Source: JAKJGA01 sp029554345 | GTDB taxonomy: Bacteria > Spirochaetota > UBA4802 > JAFGJZ01 | DNA length: 64,000 nucleotides | Assembly (NCBI GenBank): GCA_035395685.1 | Contig: DAOPBR010000007.1 | Span: 1-64,000 of the forward strand | Direction of reading: 5' to 3' | Shown: positions 16,101 through 24,097 of the stretch, piece by piece | Position numbering within the stretch: the first letter of the stretch is position 1 | How the letters are laid out: each line of letters starts with the position of its first letter | Translations under genes and position numbers: made by a program | The notes under the pieces: generated by a model | Told to the model about the DNA's origin: nothing | The model's database searches: none | Seen by the model: the letters and a program-made list of their open reading frames with translations, nothing else

Positions 16101-17321
16101 TTAGAGAGTATTCCGAATCATCGCTTCAACGATAACAGAAGCATCATCGAAATATAAGCCTGTTGATGCGGAATTCTTTTCAGAAAAAGAATCAACGGTT
16201 TTAAATTTTTCTGATCCCGAAATTCCTTTAGAAGAATAAATAAGGAAAGGCACCGGTTCAGGAGTATGAGTCCTGACTTTAAGGGGGGTTGAATGATCCG
16301 GCATTATGATAATTGAATAATCAGTAAACTCTGAAGATAAAGCTTCATAAACAGGACCAACTATCAATGAATCGATGTCCTGAATTGATTTAAGTTTGTG
16401 CTCAGAGTTTCCTTCATGACCTGATTCATCAGGTGATTCCAGATGAATAAAAGCTATATCGCTGCCGCTTCTTAGAGCTTCAAGAGCCGCATCAGCTTTT
16501 CCTTTATAATTAGTATCAATATATCCTGTTGCGCCTTCGACCTTAACCGGATCAAGACCGACTGCCCTTCCTATTCCATTGATAAGATCAACTGCAGAAA
16601 TAGTCACGCCCTTAAGAGAAAATCTGTCCGAATATTTTGTTAAAGCGGGTTTTCTTCCGCCGCCCCATATCCAGAAAGAAACAGGATCACCCTTATATTT
16701 CTTCATAGCTTCTTTAACAACAGAAGAAGCAATAACCGATTCGGATTTCTTCATCAAAGAAAGTATTTCCTCCGAACCGCTTCCGGACGGAAGAAATGAA
16801 GAAATATCTTTTCCCTGAATATCATGAGGAGGAGTCGCTGTTGTAATATCCTTGTATGGATAATTTCTCCAAATGAAAATATTCCGGTAAGATACACCTG
16901 TATAAAATTCAAAATCAGAATTACAGTTTTGGCGGTTAAATTCATCAATAATAACAGAAGAAAGGGCGGTATCAATATGATCAGCGCAAAAATCCTTCAT
17001 ACAGCCGTTTTCAAGCGTAAGTATATTACATCTGAAAGCTGCGTCTTTTTCACCAAGTTCAAGACCCAGATTGATAGCCTCAAGAGGCGCTCTCCCTGTA
17101 AAAAATTTTCGCGGATTATATCCGAATATTGAAAGATTCGCAATATCACTTCCGGGAGTCATACCGTCGGGAACAGTTTTAGCGAGTCCGCTCGAACCCA
17201 TAGCTGCAAGCTTGTCCATATTTGGAGTTGCAGCGTATTCAAGAACAGTTTTTCCGCCGAATTCTTCCATCGGAAAATCACTCATTCCATCGCATATTAT
17301 TACAACATATTTGGAAGACAT
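16101..17321 (-). CDS. apgM: 2,3-bisphosphoglycerate-independent phosphoglycerate mutase, archaeal type
   Basis: 406 residues. It belongs to the alkaline-phosphatase-like ApgM group, which interconverts 2- and 3-phosphoglycerate with two metal ions. The start VVIICDGMSDFPM, the active-site stretch DGMTPGSDIANLSIFGYNP with the nucleophilic Ser, GRAPLEAINLG, HLESPDESGHEGN and MPDHSTPLKVRTHTPEPVPF (metal ligands) are all visible. The ATG overlaps the stop of the preceding small gene (TAATG). Confidence 0.93.
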   Translation of the reverse strand: MSSKYVVIICDGMSDFPMEEFGGKTVLEYAATPNMDKLAAMGSSGLAKTVPDGMTPGSDIANLSIFGYNPRKFFTGRAPLEAINLGLELGEKDAAFRCNILTLENGCMKDFCADHIDTALSSVIIDEFNRQNCNSDFEFYTGVSYRNIFIWRNYPYKDITTATPPHDIQGKDISSFLPSGSGSEEILSLMKKSESVIASSVVKEAMKKYKGDPVSFWIWGGGRKPALTKYSDRFSLKGVTISAVDLINGIGRAVGLDPVKVEGATGYIDTNYKGKADAALEALRSGSDIAFIHLESPDESGHEGNSEHKLKSIQDIDSLIVGPVYEALSSEFTDYSIIIMPDHSTPLKVRTHTPEPVPFLIYSSKGISGSEKFKTVDSFSEKNSASTGLYFDDASVIVEAMIRNTL

Positions 17322-17611
17322 TACTTAACTTTTCTCTTTGCCATAAATACGTAATGACGGATATATGGCTGAAGTCCTTCGTGATAATGAGATAAATCAA
17401 TGTTTTGGTGATGCTTTATAATGCCGTCAACTTCCGATTTTGTAAAATCCTCATCGGAAGAATCTATTAATATTTTAAAGCGCTTAACGACTTCTTTATC
17501 AACAGCGTCGTGGGTGAGCTTATTCATCACAGAATAAAGCTTTAGAAGATTTGTTTTCTTCTTTATTCTGTTTTTTTTCATGGTCTTTTTTACAGTAGTA
17601 GTTGTCGACAT
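17321..17611 (-). CDS. Small basic protein of unknown function
   Basis: 96 residues from the ATG at 17611; GGAG lies about 9 nt upstream, and a second in-frame ATG at 17626 is possible. The N-terminus is a Lys/Arg-rich stretch (TVKKTMKKNRIKKK), and the rest looks helical (LLKLYSVMNKLTHDAVDKEVVKRFKIL). I recognise no family. It is translationally coupled to apgM (TAATG overlap). A minus-strand promoter TTGATG-17-TTTTAT lies shortly upstream. The basic head may bind nucleic acid, which is a guess. Confidence 0.65.
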   Translation of the reverse strand: MSTTTTVKKTMKKNRIKKKTNLLKLYSVMNKLTHDAVDKEVVKRFKILIDSSDEDFTKSEVDGIIKHHQNIDLSHYHEGLQPYIRHYVFMAKRKVK

Positions 17612-17785
17612 TGCTCCTAGCTCCATTCTTAACAGATATAAAATATGACGCTCAAGTGTCCATCAATTTTATTACACAAAAGTTAAAGAACATAAAAAAT
17701 TATTATTGCATTGAATAAAAAAAGCAATTAAATAATGAATGATTTTGAGGAGGAAAAGGAAAGGCTGCATGCATTTTGGAGCTAT

Positions 17786-17858
<73 letters not shown>

Positions 17859-17881
17859 GCTCCAATACATGAACGATTACT

Positions 17882-17909
17882 TTTATAAATTAGAGGCGTT
17901 TTCTGTCAA
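17882..17909 (-). promoter_or_regulatory. tRNA-Phe promoter
   Basis: Minus-strand TTGACA (17909-17904) and TATAAA (17887-17882) are spaced by 16 bp, 24 nt upstream of the tRNA 5' end. The -35 box overlaps the likely start of the divergent TPR gene, so the two transcription units share this DNA. Confidence 0.65.
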
Positions 17910-18826
17910 CAAAATTTATAACATTTTTAATTCTTGTGTCAGTTTTTTGCAGATCTTTTTATGCTGAAGAAGATTTTCTTTATTATGAAAGACGCGGAAT
18001 AATTCAATACAACGAAAAAATGTATTCTTTCTCGGAAGAATCACTTCAAATGGCCCTGCGGATTAATCCGTCAGCATATATGTCGTTAAATTACCTGGCA
18101 TTCATAAGTCTTGCAAAAGAAAACAGGCGGGGAGCAAAAAAACTTTTCAATGATTCCCTCAACATCAATCCGAATCAGTACGAAATACTTAATGCAGTTG
18201 CCGATATCGAAGATTACTATGGAAACAATTCAATTGCTGAAAAACTTTACTTAAAATCCCTTGAAATACATAATGACAATACAAGGGCTCTGCTCGGCAT
18301 GGCCAGACTGCTCTATTTATCTAAAAGAATGGACGAAGCTGCATACTATTTCGATAAAGCAAAAAATAATAATATTACAATAAGCGACTCCTCCCTTAAT
18401 GAAGCAAGAAATCTACGTGCTAAAAACAAAATTGAAGACGCAATTGAAATTCTAAAACGCGGAATATCTGCCAACCCGGCCGATGAAAGACTATACTTTG
18501 AATTAGATTCAATTCTTAGATCAAAAAATGACAACCGGACATCACTAAAATATTTGCGTCAAATGACTTACCTAAATCCATGTAATGATAAGGCATATTT
18601 TCATATCGCGAACCTCTTTCTCTCAGGCGGAATACATTCAAAAAGAAACCTTGAACTAGATCTTGGAATCAATGCCGTAAAAAAAGCCATTGAATTAAAC
18701 AAAAATGAAGAGGAATACTGCTTGCTGCTCATAAGTTTCTATAAATTAAAAAAAGATACGATAAACTTTAATAAAGCAGTAGAGAACTGCAACAAAACAA
18801 TGAAAATAAGTACTGATAATAATTAA
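17903..18826 (+). CDS. Exported TPR-repeat protein
   Basis: About 307 residues. Tetratricopeptide repeats run through most of the chain, e.g. SFSEESLQMALRINPSAYMSLNYLA, KLFNDSLNINPNQYEILNAVA and KLYLKSLEIHNDNTRALLGMARL, so the protein is a likely scaffold. The only conventional start, GTG 17936, lies inside a hydrophobic run and has no ribosome site. Starting at CTG 17903, with AGAGG 6 nt upstream, gives a good signal peptide (STKFITFLILVSVFCRSFYA followed by EED). The start is therefore proposed at a CTG and is uncertain. It is divergent from tRNA-Phe. Confidence 0.75.
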   Translation: MSTKFITFLILVSVFCRSFYAEEDFLYYERRGIIQYNEKMYSFSEESLQMALRINPSAYMSLNYLAFISLAKENRRGAKKLFNDSLNINPNQYEILNAVADIEDYYGNNSIAEKLYLKSLEIHNDNTRALLGMARLLYLSKRMDEAAYYFDKAKNNNITISDSSLNEARNLRAKNKIEDAIEILKRGISANPADERLYFELDSILRSKNDNRTSLKYLRQMTYLNPCNDKAYFHIANLFLSGGIHSKRNLELDLGINAVKKAIELNKNEEEYCLLLISFYKLKKDTINFNKAVENCNKTMKISTDNN

Positions 18827-18888
18827 GTTTTCTGCTTGAAAATAATGGATATTACTGTACTCTGAAACGACACAAGGTAAATTAAAAC

Positions 18889-19830
18889 ATGAGCAAAATA
18901 CTGATCGTTGATCCTACCGATTACCGATATTCGGTTCAATCCGTACTTCTTGCGGAGGGATATAAGACCGAAACCTGCACAACTGCATTTGATGCAATCG
19001 CAAAAATTGAAGCAGAGGACATTTCACTTATAATTTCAGAAGTTGATCTTCCCGGAGATAACTCTTTTGAACTCTATTATTATCTTCAGAAGAATTATCC
19101 TTTTCTCCCCATCATCATGCTGACAGACAGAAACATGGAGGATTTTTTCGACAAGGTGTTCACCGAAGGCATCGGCAACATAATCAGCAAGCCTGTCAAC
19201 GGAGAAGAACTGATATCACTCGCAAAAAAACTTATGTATCAAGAAGACCTCTTTAATCTTGACAACTATATCCAGAAAATAAAAGTTTTAAAAAAAATAC
19301 GGATCACAGCTTCAAACCAGATTATTCCTGCAATAAGAACAGTGACTGATTACATCAACGAGTGGGAGTTCAAGATATCCGACATTTCAATGCTGAACTT
19401 AATTCTCAACGAAATGCTTATTAACGCTGTTTATCATGCTCACGGCCTGACAGAAGAAAAACTTAAACGTCTTCCGGTTTCTCTTGAAGAAGGTAAATTT
19501 GTCGATGTCTGCTTCGGGCACAGCGAATCAAAGCTCGGAATTTCCATAACTGATTATAACGGCAAACTTTCTAAGCAGAAAATTCTTGAGAGCATGTTTA
19601 ACGTTCTAGCCCAGCGCAAAAAACTGGATGACGCCATTGAAAAAGGTGAAGATATTTCCAAAATTATAACCGAAACAGGAAGAGGAATTGATCTTGTAAG
19701 ACAGATTGCAAGCGAATTCTATTTTATAATTCACAAAAACAAACGGACAGAAATTATTCTATTATTCGACAAAAACTCCGACTTAAACGGAGTTGCAAAA
19801 TCATCACTTAAAATCATCGAGCAGAAATAA
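18889..19830 (+). CDS. Degenerate receiver domain fused to RsbW-like ATPase domain
   Basis: 313 residues. Residues 1-120 form a response-regulator receiver, but the phosphoacceptor position is Glu51 (SEVDLPGD) instead of Asp and the first acidic pair reads VDPTD. Thr (MLTD) and Lys (SKPV) positions are kept. Residues 150-300 form a GHKL ATPase domain of the anti-sigma kinase type, with an N box (LILNEMLINAVYHAHG), DYNGKLSKQ and a late glycine box ETGRGIDLVRQIA. A Glu in place of Asp can mimic phosphorylation, so output may be fixed or set by other cues (inference). A shared terminator at 19834 separates it from ftsZ. Confidence 0.85.
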   Translation: MSKILIVDPTDYRYSVQSVLLAEGYKTETCTTAFDAIAKIEAEDISLIISEVDLPGDNSFELYYYLQKNYPFLPIIMLTDRNMEDFFDKVFTEGIGNIISKPVNGEELISLAKKLMYQEDLFNLDNYIQKIKVLKKIRITASNQIIPAIRTVTDYINEWEFKISDISMLNLILNEMLINAVYHAHGLTEEKLKRLPVSLEEGKFVDVCFGHSESKLGISITDYNGKLSKQKILESMFNVLAQRKKLDDAIEKGEDISKIITETGRGIDLVRQIASEFYFIIHKNKRTEIILLFDKNSDLNGVAKSSLKIIEQK

Positions 19831-19833
19831 ACA

Positions 19834-19860
19834 AAAAGGAGGTTTTTCAGACCTCCTTTT
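19834..19860. terminator. Bidirectional intrinsic terminator between the receiver-ATPase gene and ftsZ
   Basis: Perfect stem AAAAGGAGGT (19834-19843) with ACCTCCTTTT (19851-19860) and a 7-nt loop. The A/T runs on both sides serve both converging genes. Confidence 0.85.
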
Positions 19861-19864
19861 ATCC

Positions 19865-21055
19865 TTAATCCTGAAGCCTTCTCATAAATGCAGGAACATT
19901 CAGATCCTGATTCAGCGAATCGTTCGCAACATTTTTTCTCTGAGATTGCTCTCCGTAAGGCGATGAGAAATATTCACTGCGGAAAGAATGGAGTGGAATT
20001 CTTTTATCATAGTTTTCATTATAATTCTTAATGCCTGATTTAAGCTGTTGCGGAATTTCTTCTCTGACAATTGTCTCTTTTGATTTAAGCATATTCTTCT
20101 TTCTATCAAAGCCGGTAGCTATAACAGTAACGCGGATCTTATCATCAAGAGCAGGATCAATCGTCGTTCCGAAAATGATATTAGCCTCCGGATCAGCCTG
20201 AGTCGAAACCATTTCAGTTACTTCTGTTGCTTCATGCAGGGAAAGATCATGTCCGCCGGCGATGTTTATAAGAACAGCCTTAGCACCTTCTATGCTGGTT
20301 TCCTCAAGAAGAGGCGAATGAATAGCCATTTTTGTTGCTTCATTCGCTTTATTCTCACCTGAAGCGATACCAACACCCATAAGAGCATCTCCGGTTTCCT
20401 TCATGACAGTTTTAACATCTGCAAAATCGACATTAACAAGACCGGTTTCCATTATTATATCAGAAATACCCTGGACACCCTGACGGAGAATATCATCCGC
20501 TAGTTTAAAAGCCTCTTCAATCGGAGTTTTTTTATCAATTATTTTAAGAAGAAGATCATTCGGAATTGTAATTACAGTATCAACTTTTTCCTTAAGGTTA
20601 CGCATACCTTCATCGGCTCTTTCGAGACGTTTTTTACCTTCAACACGAAAAGGTTTCGTAACAACACCCACAACAAGCGCGCCGGTTTCTTTTGCGATTT
20701 CGGCAACTATAGGAGCAGCTCCCGTACCTGTTCCGCCGCCCATTCCGGCAGTTACAAAAACCATATCTGCGCCTTTCAACAGCTTCTGGATTTTATCTTT
20801 ATCTTCAAGAGCGGAACCCCGTCCTACTTCAGGGTCAGCACCGGCGCCGAGACCTTTGGTCAGCTTTGAGCCTATCTGGATTTTGTTTACTGCAAGAGAC
20901 TGATTCAGCTGTTGAGCATCGGTATTTACTACAATAAAATCGATACCCTCCATTCCAGTAGAAATCATACGGTTTACCGCATTTGTTCCGGCTCCGCCCA
21001 CTCCAACTACCTTAATTACTGTAGTCAATGGTTTGTCTTCTTCCAGTTTGAACAT
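19865..21055 (-). CDS. ftsZ: Cell division protein FtsZ
   Basis: 396 residues. FtsZ is the tubulin-like GTPase that forms the division ring. The start VIKVVGVGGAGTNAVNRM, the tubulin signature GGGTGTG, the T7 synergy region NVDFADVKTVM and the conserved C-terminal peptide VPAFMRRL (binding FtsA/ZipA-type partners) are all present. GGGGG lies about 6 nt before the ATG. ftsA and other division genes are not adjacent, so the gene stands outside the usual dcw cluster in this stretch. Confidence 0.97.
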   Translation of the reverse strand: MFKLEEDKPLTTVIKVVGVGGAGTNAVNRMISTGMEGIDFIVVNTDAQQLNQSLAVNKIQIGSKLTKGLGAGADPEVGRGSALEDKDKIQKLLKGADMVFVTAGMGGGTGTGAAPIVAEIAKETGALVVGVVTKPFRVEGKKRLERADEGMRNLKEKVDTVITIPNDLLLKIIDKKTPIEEAFKLADDILRQGVQGISDIIMETGLVNVDFADVKTVMKETGDALMGVGIASGENKANEATKMAIHSPLLEETSIEGAKAVLINIAGGHDLSLHEATEVTEMVSTQADPEANIIFGTTIDPALDDKIRVTVIATGFDRKKNMLKSKETIVREEIPQQLKSGIKNYNENYDKRIPLHSFRSEYFSSPYGEQSQRKNVANDSLNQDLNVPAFMRRLQD

Positions 21056-21206
21056 ATTTTCCCCCGTTGAAAGTGAACAAACTTTACATATTATGTCTCA
21101 TTATGTCATCAACAAAATGTATTTTCTCTAAATTTTTTTTAACATCAATTAATCACTATTAATAAATGAAAATTAATTGAGATTAATTGATGCGATTAAT
21201 GACTTT

Positions 21207-21644
21207 CTACTTTATAATATTCCTTATTTTGACTTCCGACATCGGAATATTTATCACACCGCCGACTGTTACAATCGTATATTTTTCCGCATCATTCTGT
21301 ATCACAGCACCCGTATATACTTCGCCGCTGAATAGATAAACCGTCTCAATTTTACCGTATTCCTGTTTAATCTCATCATTGTTTTTAAATCCGGACGTCT
21401 TTTTGAATTTATCCTTTTTAACGGTTTTAAATGATTTTTTATCAGTTTTAACTGTTTTCACTTTTTTCGAATCAACTGCAATTACAGATGACTTCATTTC
21501 TTTCTGCAGACTGTTATCCGCGGACGATTCTGCCGCTTCCGATGTGCAAGCGAATTTCTTCATGAGAATAAAGGTCAAAAATACAACAAAAATAGAGATT
21601 AAAACAAAAACTATTACACACCGGACAACCGATCTCCTGTTCAT
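21207..21644 (-). CDS. Single-pass membrane protein of unknown function
   Basis: 145 residues from ATG 21644 (GGAG 6 nt upstream). One hydrophobic helix (about residues 9-30, VVRCVIVFVLISIFVVFLTF) is followed by a Lys-rich linker with repeated KTVK/KSFKTVKKDKFKK and a C-terminal domain (IETVYLFSGEVYTGAVIQND...YTIVTVGGVINIPMSEVK) that looks like a small beta-rich domain seen in exported proteins with the pattern L-x-x-G-x-x-x-x-G-x-V. The family is not recognised. It is isolated upstream of ftsZ on the same strand. Confidence 0.65.
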   Translation of the reverse strand: MNRRSVVRCVIVFVLISIFVVFLTFILMKKFACTSEAAESSADNSLQKEMKSSVIAVDSKKVKTVKTDKKSFKTVKKDKFKKTSGFKNNDEIKQEYGKIETVYLFSGEVYTGAVIQNDAEKYTIVTVGGVINIPMSEVKIRNIIK

Positions 21645-21780
21645 CACCGACTCCATACACATATTTATTAACTGCTGATGCAGCTCATATATGTAGTGCG
21701 GTAAAACAGTCAAAATTAACAAATTAATCTAATTTTTTTCGAAAAAAGGAAAATTCCGGCAATTTACGTCGAGATACAGA

Positions 21781-22620
21781 CTATATCGTAAACGTTTTAC
21801 CTGCACAGAAACTTTCCAGGCGGTTTCCCATATGCAAAATCATTTCCGCATATCCCTTCAATCCCGTGCAATGACCGGTATAATACTTTTCAACCCCCAA
21901 CGAAAGAAGCTCATCAGCAAAAAGATGAAGCGTTTCCCGATCTTCAGATAATTCATCTTCACGGGGCCTTGAAATGTGAAAACCGCCGAAAAAAGCTGAA
22001 ATTCTTCTGCCGGGAAATTTTTGATTCACACTTTTAACGGCATTTCCAGCACCCTGATGAGAGCATCCGCAGAAAACTGCCAGAGAATCCCCGGTATCTG
22101 CGACAAAAATCAATTCATGTGAAAAATCGTCTTCAACTACTCCCGATTCCGTTTCAACTAAAAGATTTTTATTACCCGAAGGCTGGAATCCGCCGTGATT
22201 TCCATTTTTAACAATGAATGAAAAAGGAAATCCGGTTACATCATGTTCTATTTCAACAAATCTGTCTGAATATTTCCTTCTGAGTTCATTATCCATTCCT
22301 ATTTGACGTATTTTGCCCGTATTCAGAGAAAGATGATTGTCCCACGCTTTTTTGTGCAGAAAAACTTCAGCCTGAGTATTGTTCGACAAAAAATAACCGA
22401 GTCCGCCGGTATGATCATAGTGCCCATGTGAAACAACAGCAAAATCAGCCTCTGAAATATCAACCGAGAGCTTAGCGGCATTCTGGCTGAAAATTTCACC
22501 CTGACCCGCATCATAAAGTATTTTCTTTCCGTCAAATTCAATCCATAACGAAAGCCCGTGCTCTGTTGTCAGCAATCCACTGGGATCCGGACTATTATCA
22601 GATAATACTATTACCTTCAT
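21781..22620 (-). CDS. Metallo-beta-lactamase-fold hydrolase
   Basis: 279 residues. The metal-binding motif SHGHYDHTGGL (HxHxDH), an Asp in FVADTGDSL and late His residues in FGGFHIS and YTGHCTG identify the fold. The start SDNSPDPSGLLTTEHGLSLWI and LYDAGQG are typical of the subgroup that includes the dihydropteroate-synthase-like protein of methanopterin biosynthesis, but the substrate here is unknown. Its ATG overlaps the stop of the upstream methyltransferase gene by 4 bp (ATGA), so the two are an operon. Confidence 0.85.
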   Translation of the reverse strand: MKVIVLSDNSPDPSGLLTTEHGLSLWIEFDGKKILYDAGQGEIFSQNAAKLSVDISEADFAVVSHGHYDHTGGLGYFLSNNTQAEVFLHKKAWDNHLSLNTGKIRQIGMDNELRRKYSDRFVEIEHDVTGFPFSFIVKNGNHGGFQPSGNKNLLVETESGVVEDDFSHELIFVADTGDSLAVFCGCSHQGAGNAVKSVNQKFPGRRISAFFGGFHISRPREDELSEDRETLHLFADELLSLGVEKYYTGHCTGLKGYAEMILHMGNRLESFCAGKTFTI

Positions 22621-23246
22621 AATTTTTTCTCCGCAAAAACAAATACATCCTTGGTAATACTTCCGTCAGCTTCAGCATAATCCTGACTGAACCTTTTTAC
22701 AGCGCGCAAACCGTTTTCTTCCATAACCTGTATTATTTCATTTTCGTTATGATAATGGAAATATATTTCATCATCTGAAAAACTCGTTTTTTCAAAACCG
22801 TCAATTTTCCCTTCCATGAAAGAAATATAAAGTAAACCGCCGCTTTTTAGAAAACACGAGGATTTTTCAATAATTGATACTGCTTCATCCCGATCCAGAT
22901 GAACTATACAGAAAGACAGGAGGACTGCATCAAATTGAGCTTCATCAAACTCAGCCTCAAGAATATTCATGCATTTGAAATCACCCTTTGGAACAGCTGC
23001 TTTTGCCAAATCAATCATCGATGATGAAATATCGACTCCGGTAATTTTTGCGCCGTTGAAACGGAAAGCTATCCGCGAGCTGAAACTTCCGGGACCGCAT
23101 CCAAGATCAAGACAGGAACAATCGTCTTTCAGCAATTTTAAAAAATCATCCATAGCATTGAGATATGGTTCGAAATCCGCAAATCTTGAAGCGAACTTTG
23201 AGGCATTTTTATTATAGGCTTTTATATTTTGAGTTGTTTTATCCAT
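22617..23246 (-). CDS. Class I SAM-dependent methyltransferase
   Basis: About 209 residues. Motif I CLDLGCGPGSFSSRIA, then GVDISSSMIDLAK and FDAVLLSFCIVHLDRDEAV, place it in the UbiE/small-molecule methyltransferase class. The acceptor cannot be inferred. The ATG at 23246 is chosen over an upstream TTG (23261); neither has a strong ribosome site. It is coupled to the metallo-hydrolase downstream. Confidence 0.82.
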   Translation of the reverse strand: MDKTTQNIKAYNKNASKFASRFADFEPYLNAMDDFLKLLKDDCSCLDLGCGPGSFSSRIAFRFNGAKITGVDISSSMIDLAKAAVPKGDFKCMNILEAEFDEAQFDAVLLSFCIVHLDRDEAVSIIEKSSCFLKSGGLLYISFMEGKIDGFEKTSFSDDEIYFHYHNENEIIQVMEENGLRAVKRFSQDYAEADGSITKDVFVFAEKKL

Positions 23247-23286
23247 GAAGACATTAAGCAAAACTTATTATCCGGGTCAATTAAAA

Positions 23287-24081
23287 TCATAACCAGGGAA
23301 CGCCGCCGAAACTTTCAGCAGCTTCTCTTCCGGCAGAAGCGCCTTCGAGCAATGCTTTTTCAATATTCTTCGATCGGAAGTATTCATTCGTAAAAGATGC
23401 CTGAAATGCATCGCCGCATCCAGTAGTGTCGATTACCTTATCAATTTCAAAAGCATTCTGCTTAAACATTTTACCTCTGCTGAAGGCAATGCTTCCGTCA
23501 CTGCCGAGAGTCAAAACGATAATGCCGGAAAACTTCTCTGAGAATTTCAACAGCTCCGGACTCTGTTTTTCTGTGCCTCCGAAATAAGCTATATCAATAG
23601 AATTAAATCCGGCTTCAAGAAGATCATATGTATCGAAATGAAGAAAATCAACTGCAAGAAAATTCTTTTCTGTTTTTCTGCGCAAAGTTTCGGCATAATT
23701 CGGGTTATTTGCATGAGTAGACCAGACATCAAAGCCTGAAATAAATTCCCAATCCGACTCGCGAAGCATAAAATCTCCGTAAACTCCGTTATTCCAAGCG
23801 CCTTCAACTCCGAAGCGTTCACCGCGCGAGTCATTAACAATTTCGTTTGAAGCCGTGGGACCCTGTATCCGGTAGAGATGCGAAACATCGACGTTCTTTC
23901 GAAGAAAAAGAGAATAAATTCTTTCTCCGGCATCATCCGTTCCGACTGCGCCTATAAACGCGGTCTCATTGCCGAGATCCTTGAAACGTATGGATTGATT
24001 CAGCGAGTTACCGCCCGCAAAGTATTCATTTCTTTGAGGAAAATAATCCATTGCCGCGACGGTAAAACATGCTGCTTTCAT
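23287..24081 (-). CDS. PfkB-family sugar kinase, fructoselysine-6-kinase-like
   Basis: 264 residues. The start AAMDYFPQRNEYFAGGNSLNQSI (with the GGN substrate site) and the catalytic end motif IDTTGCGDAFQASF mark the ribokinase/PfkB family. The MDYFPQ...AGGNSLN stretch and short length resemble FrlD, which phosphorylates fructoselysine, but no frlB deglycase is nearby, so the substrate is uncertain. ATG 24081 with AGGA 7 nt upstream is preferred; a frame to 24126 would overlap the P83/100 gene. Confidence 0.83.
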   Translation of the reverse strand: MKAACFTVAAMDYFPQRNEYFAGGNSLNQSIRFKDLGNETAFIGAVGTDDAGERIYSLFLRKNVDVSHLYRIQGPTASNEIVNDSRGERFGVEGAWNNGVYGDFMLRESDWEFISGFDVWSTHANNPNYAETLRRKTEKNFLAVDFLHFDTYDLLEAGFNSIDIAYFGGTEKQSPELLKFSEKFSGIIVLTLGSDGSIAFSRGKMFKQNAFEIDKVIDTTGCGDAFQASFTNEYFRSKNIEKALLEGASAGREAAESFGGVPWL

Positions 24082-24097
24082 TTCATTATCCTTTAAT

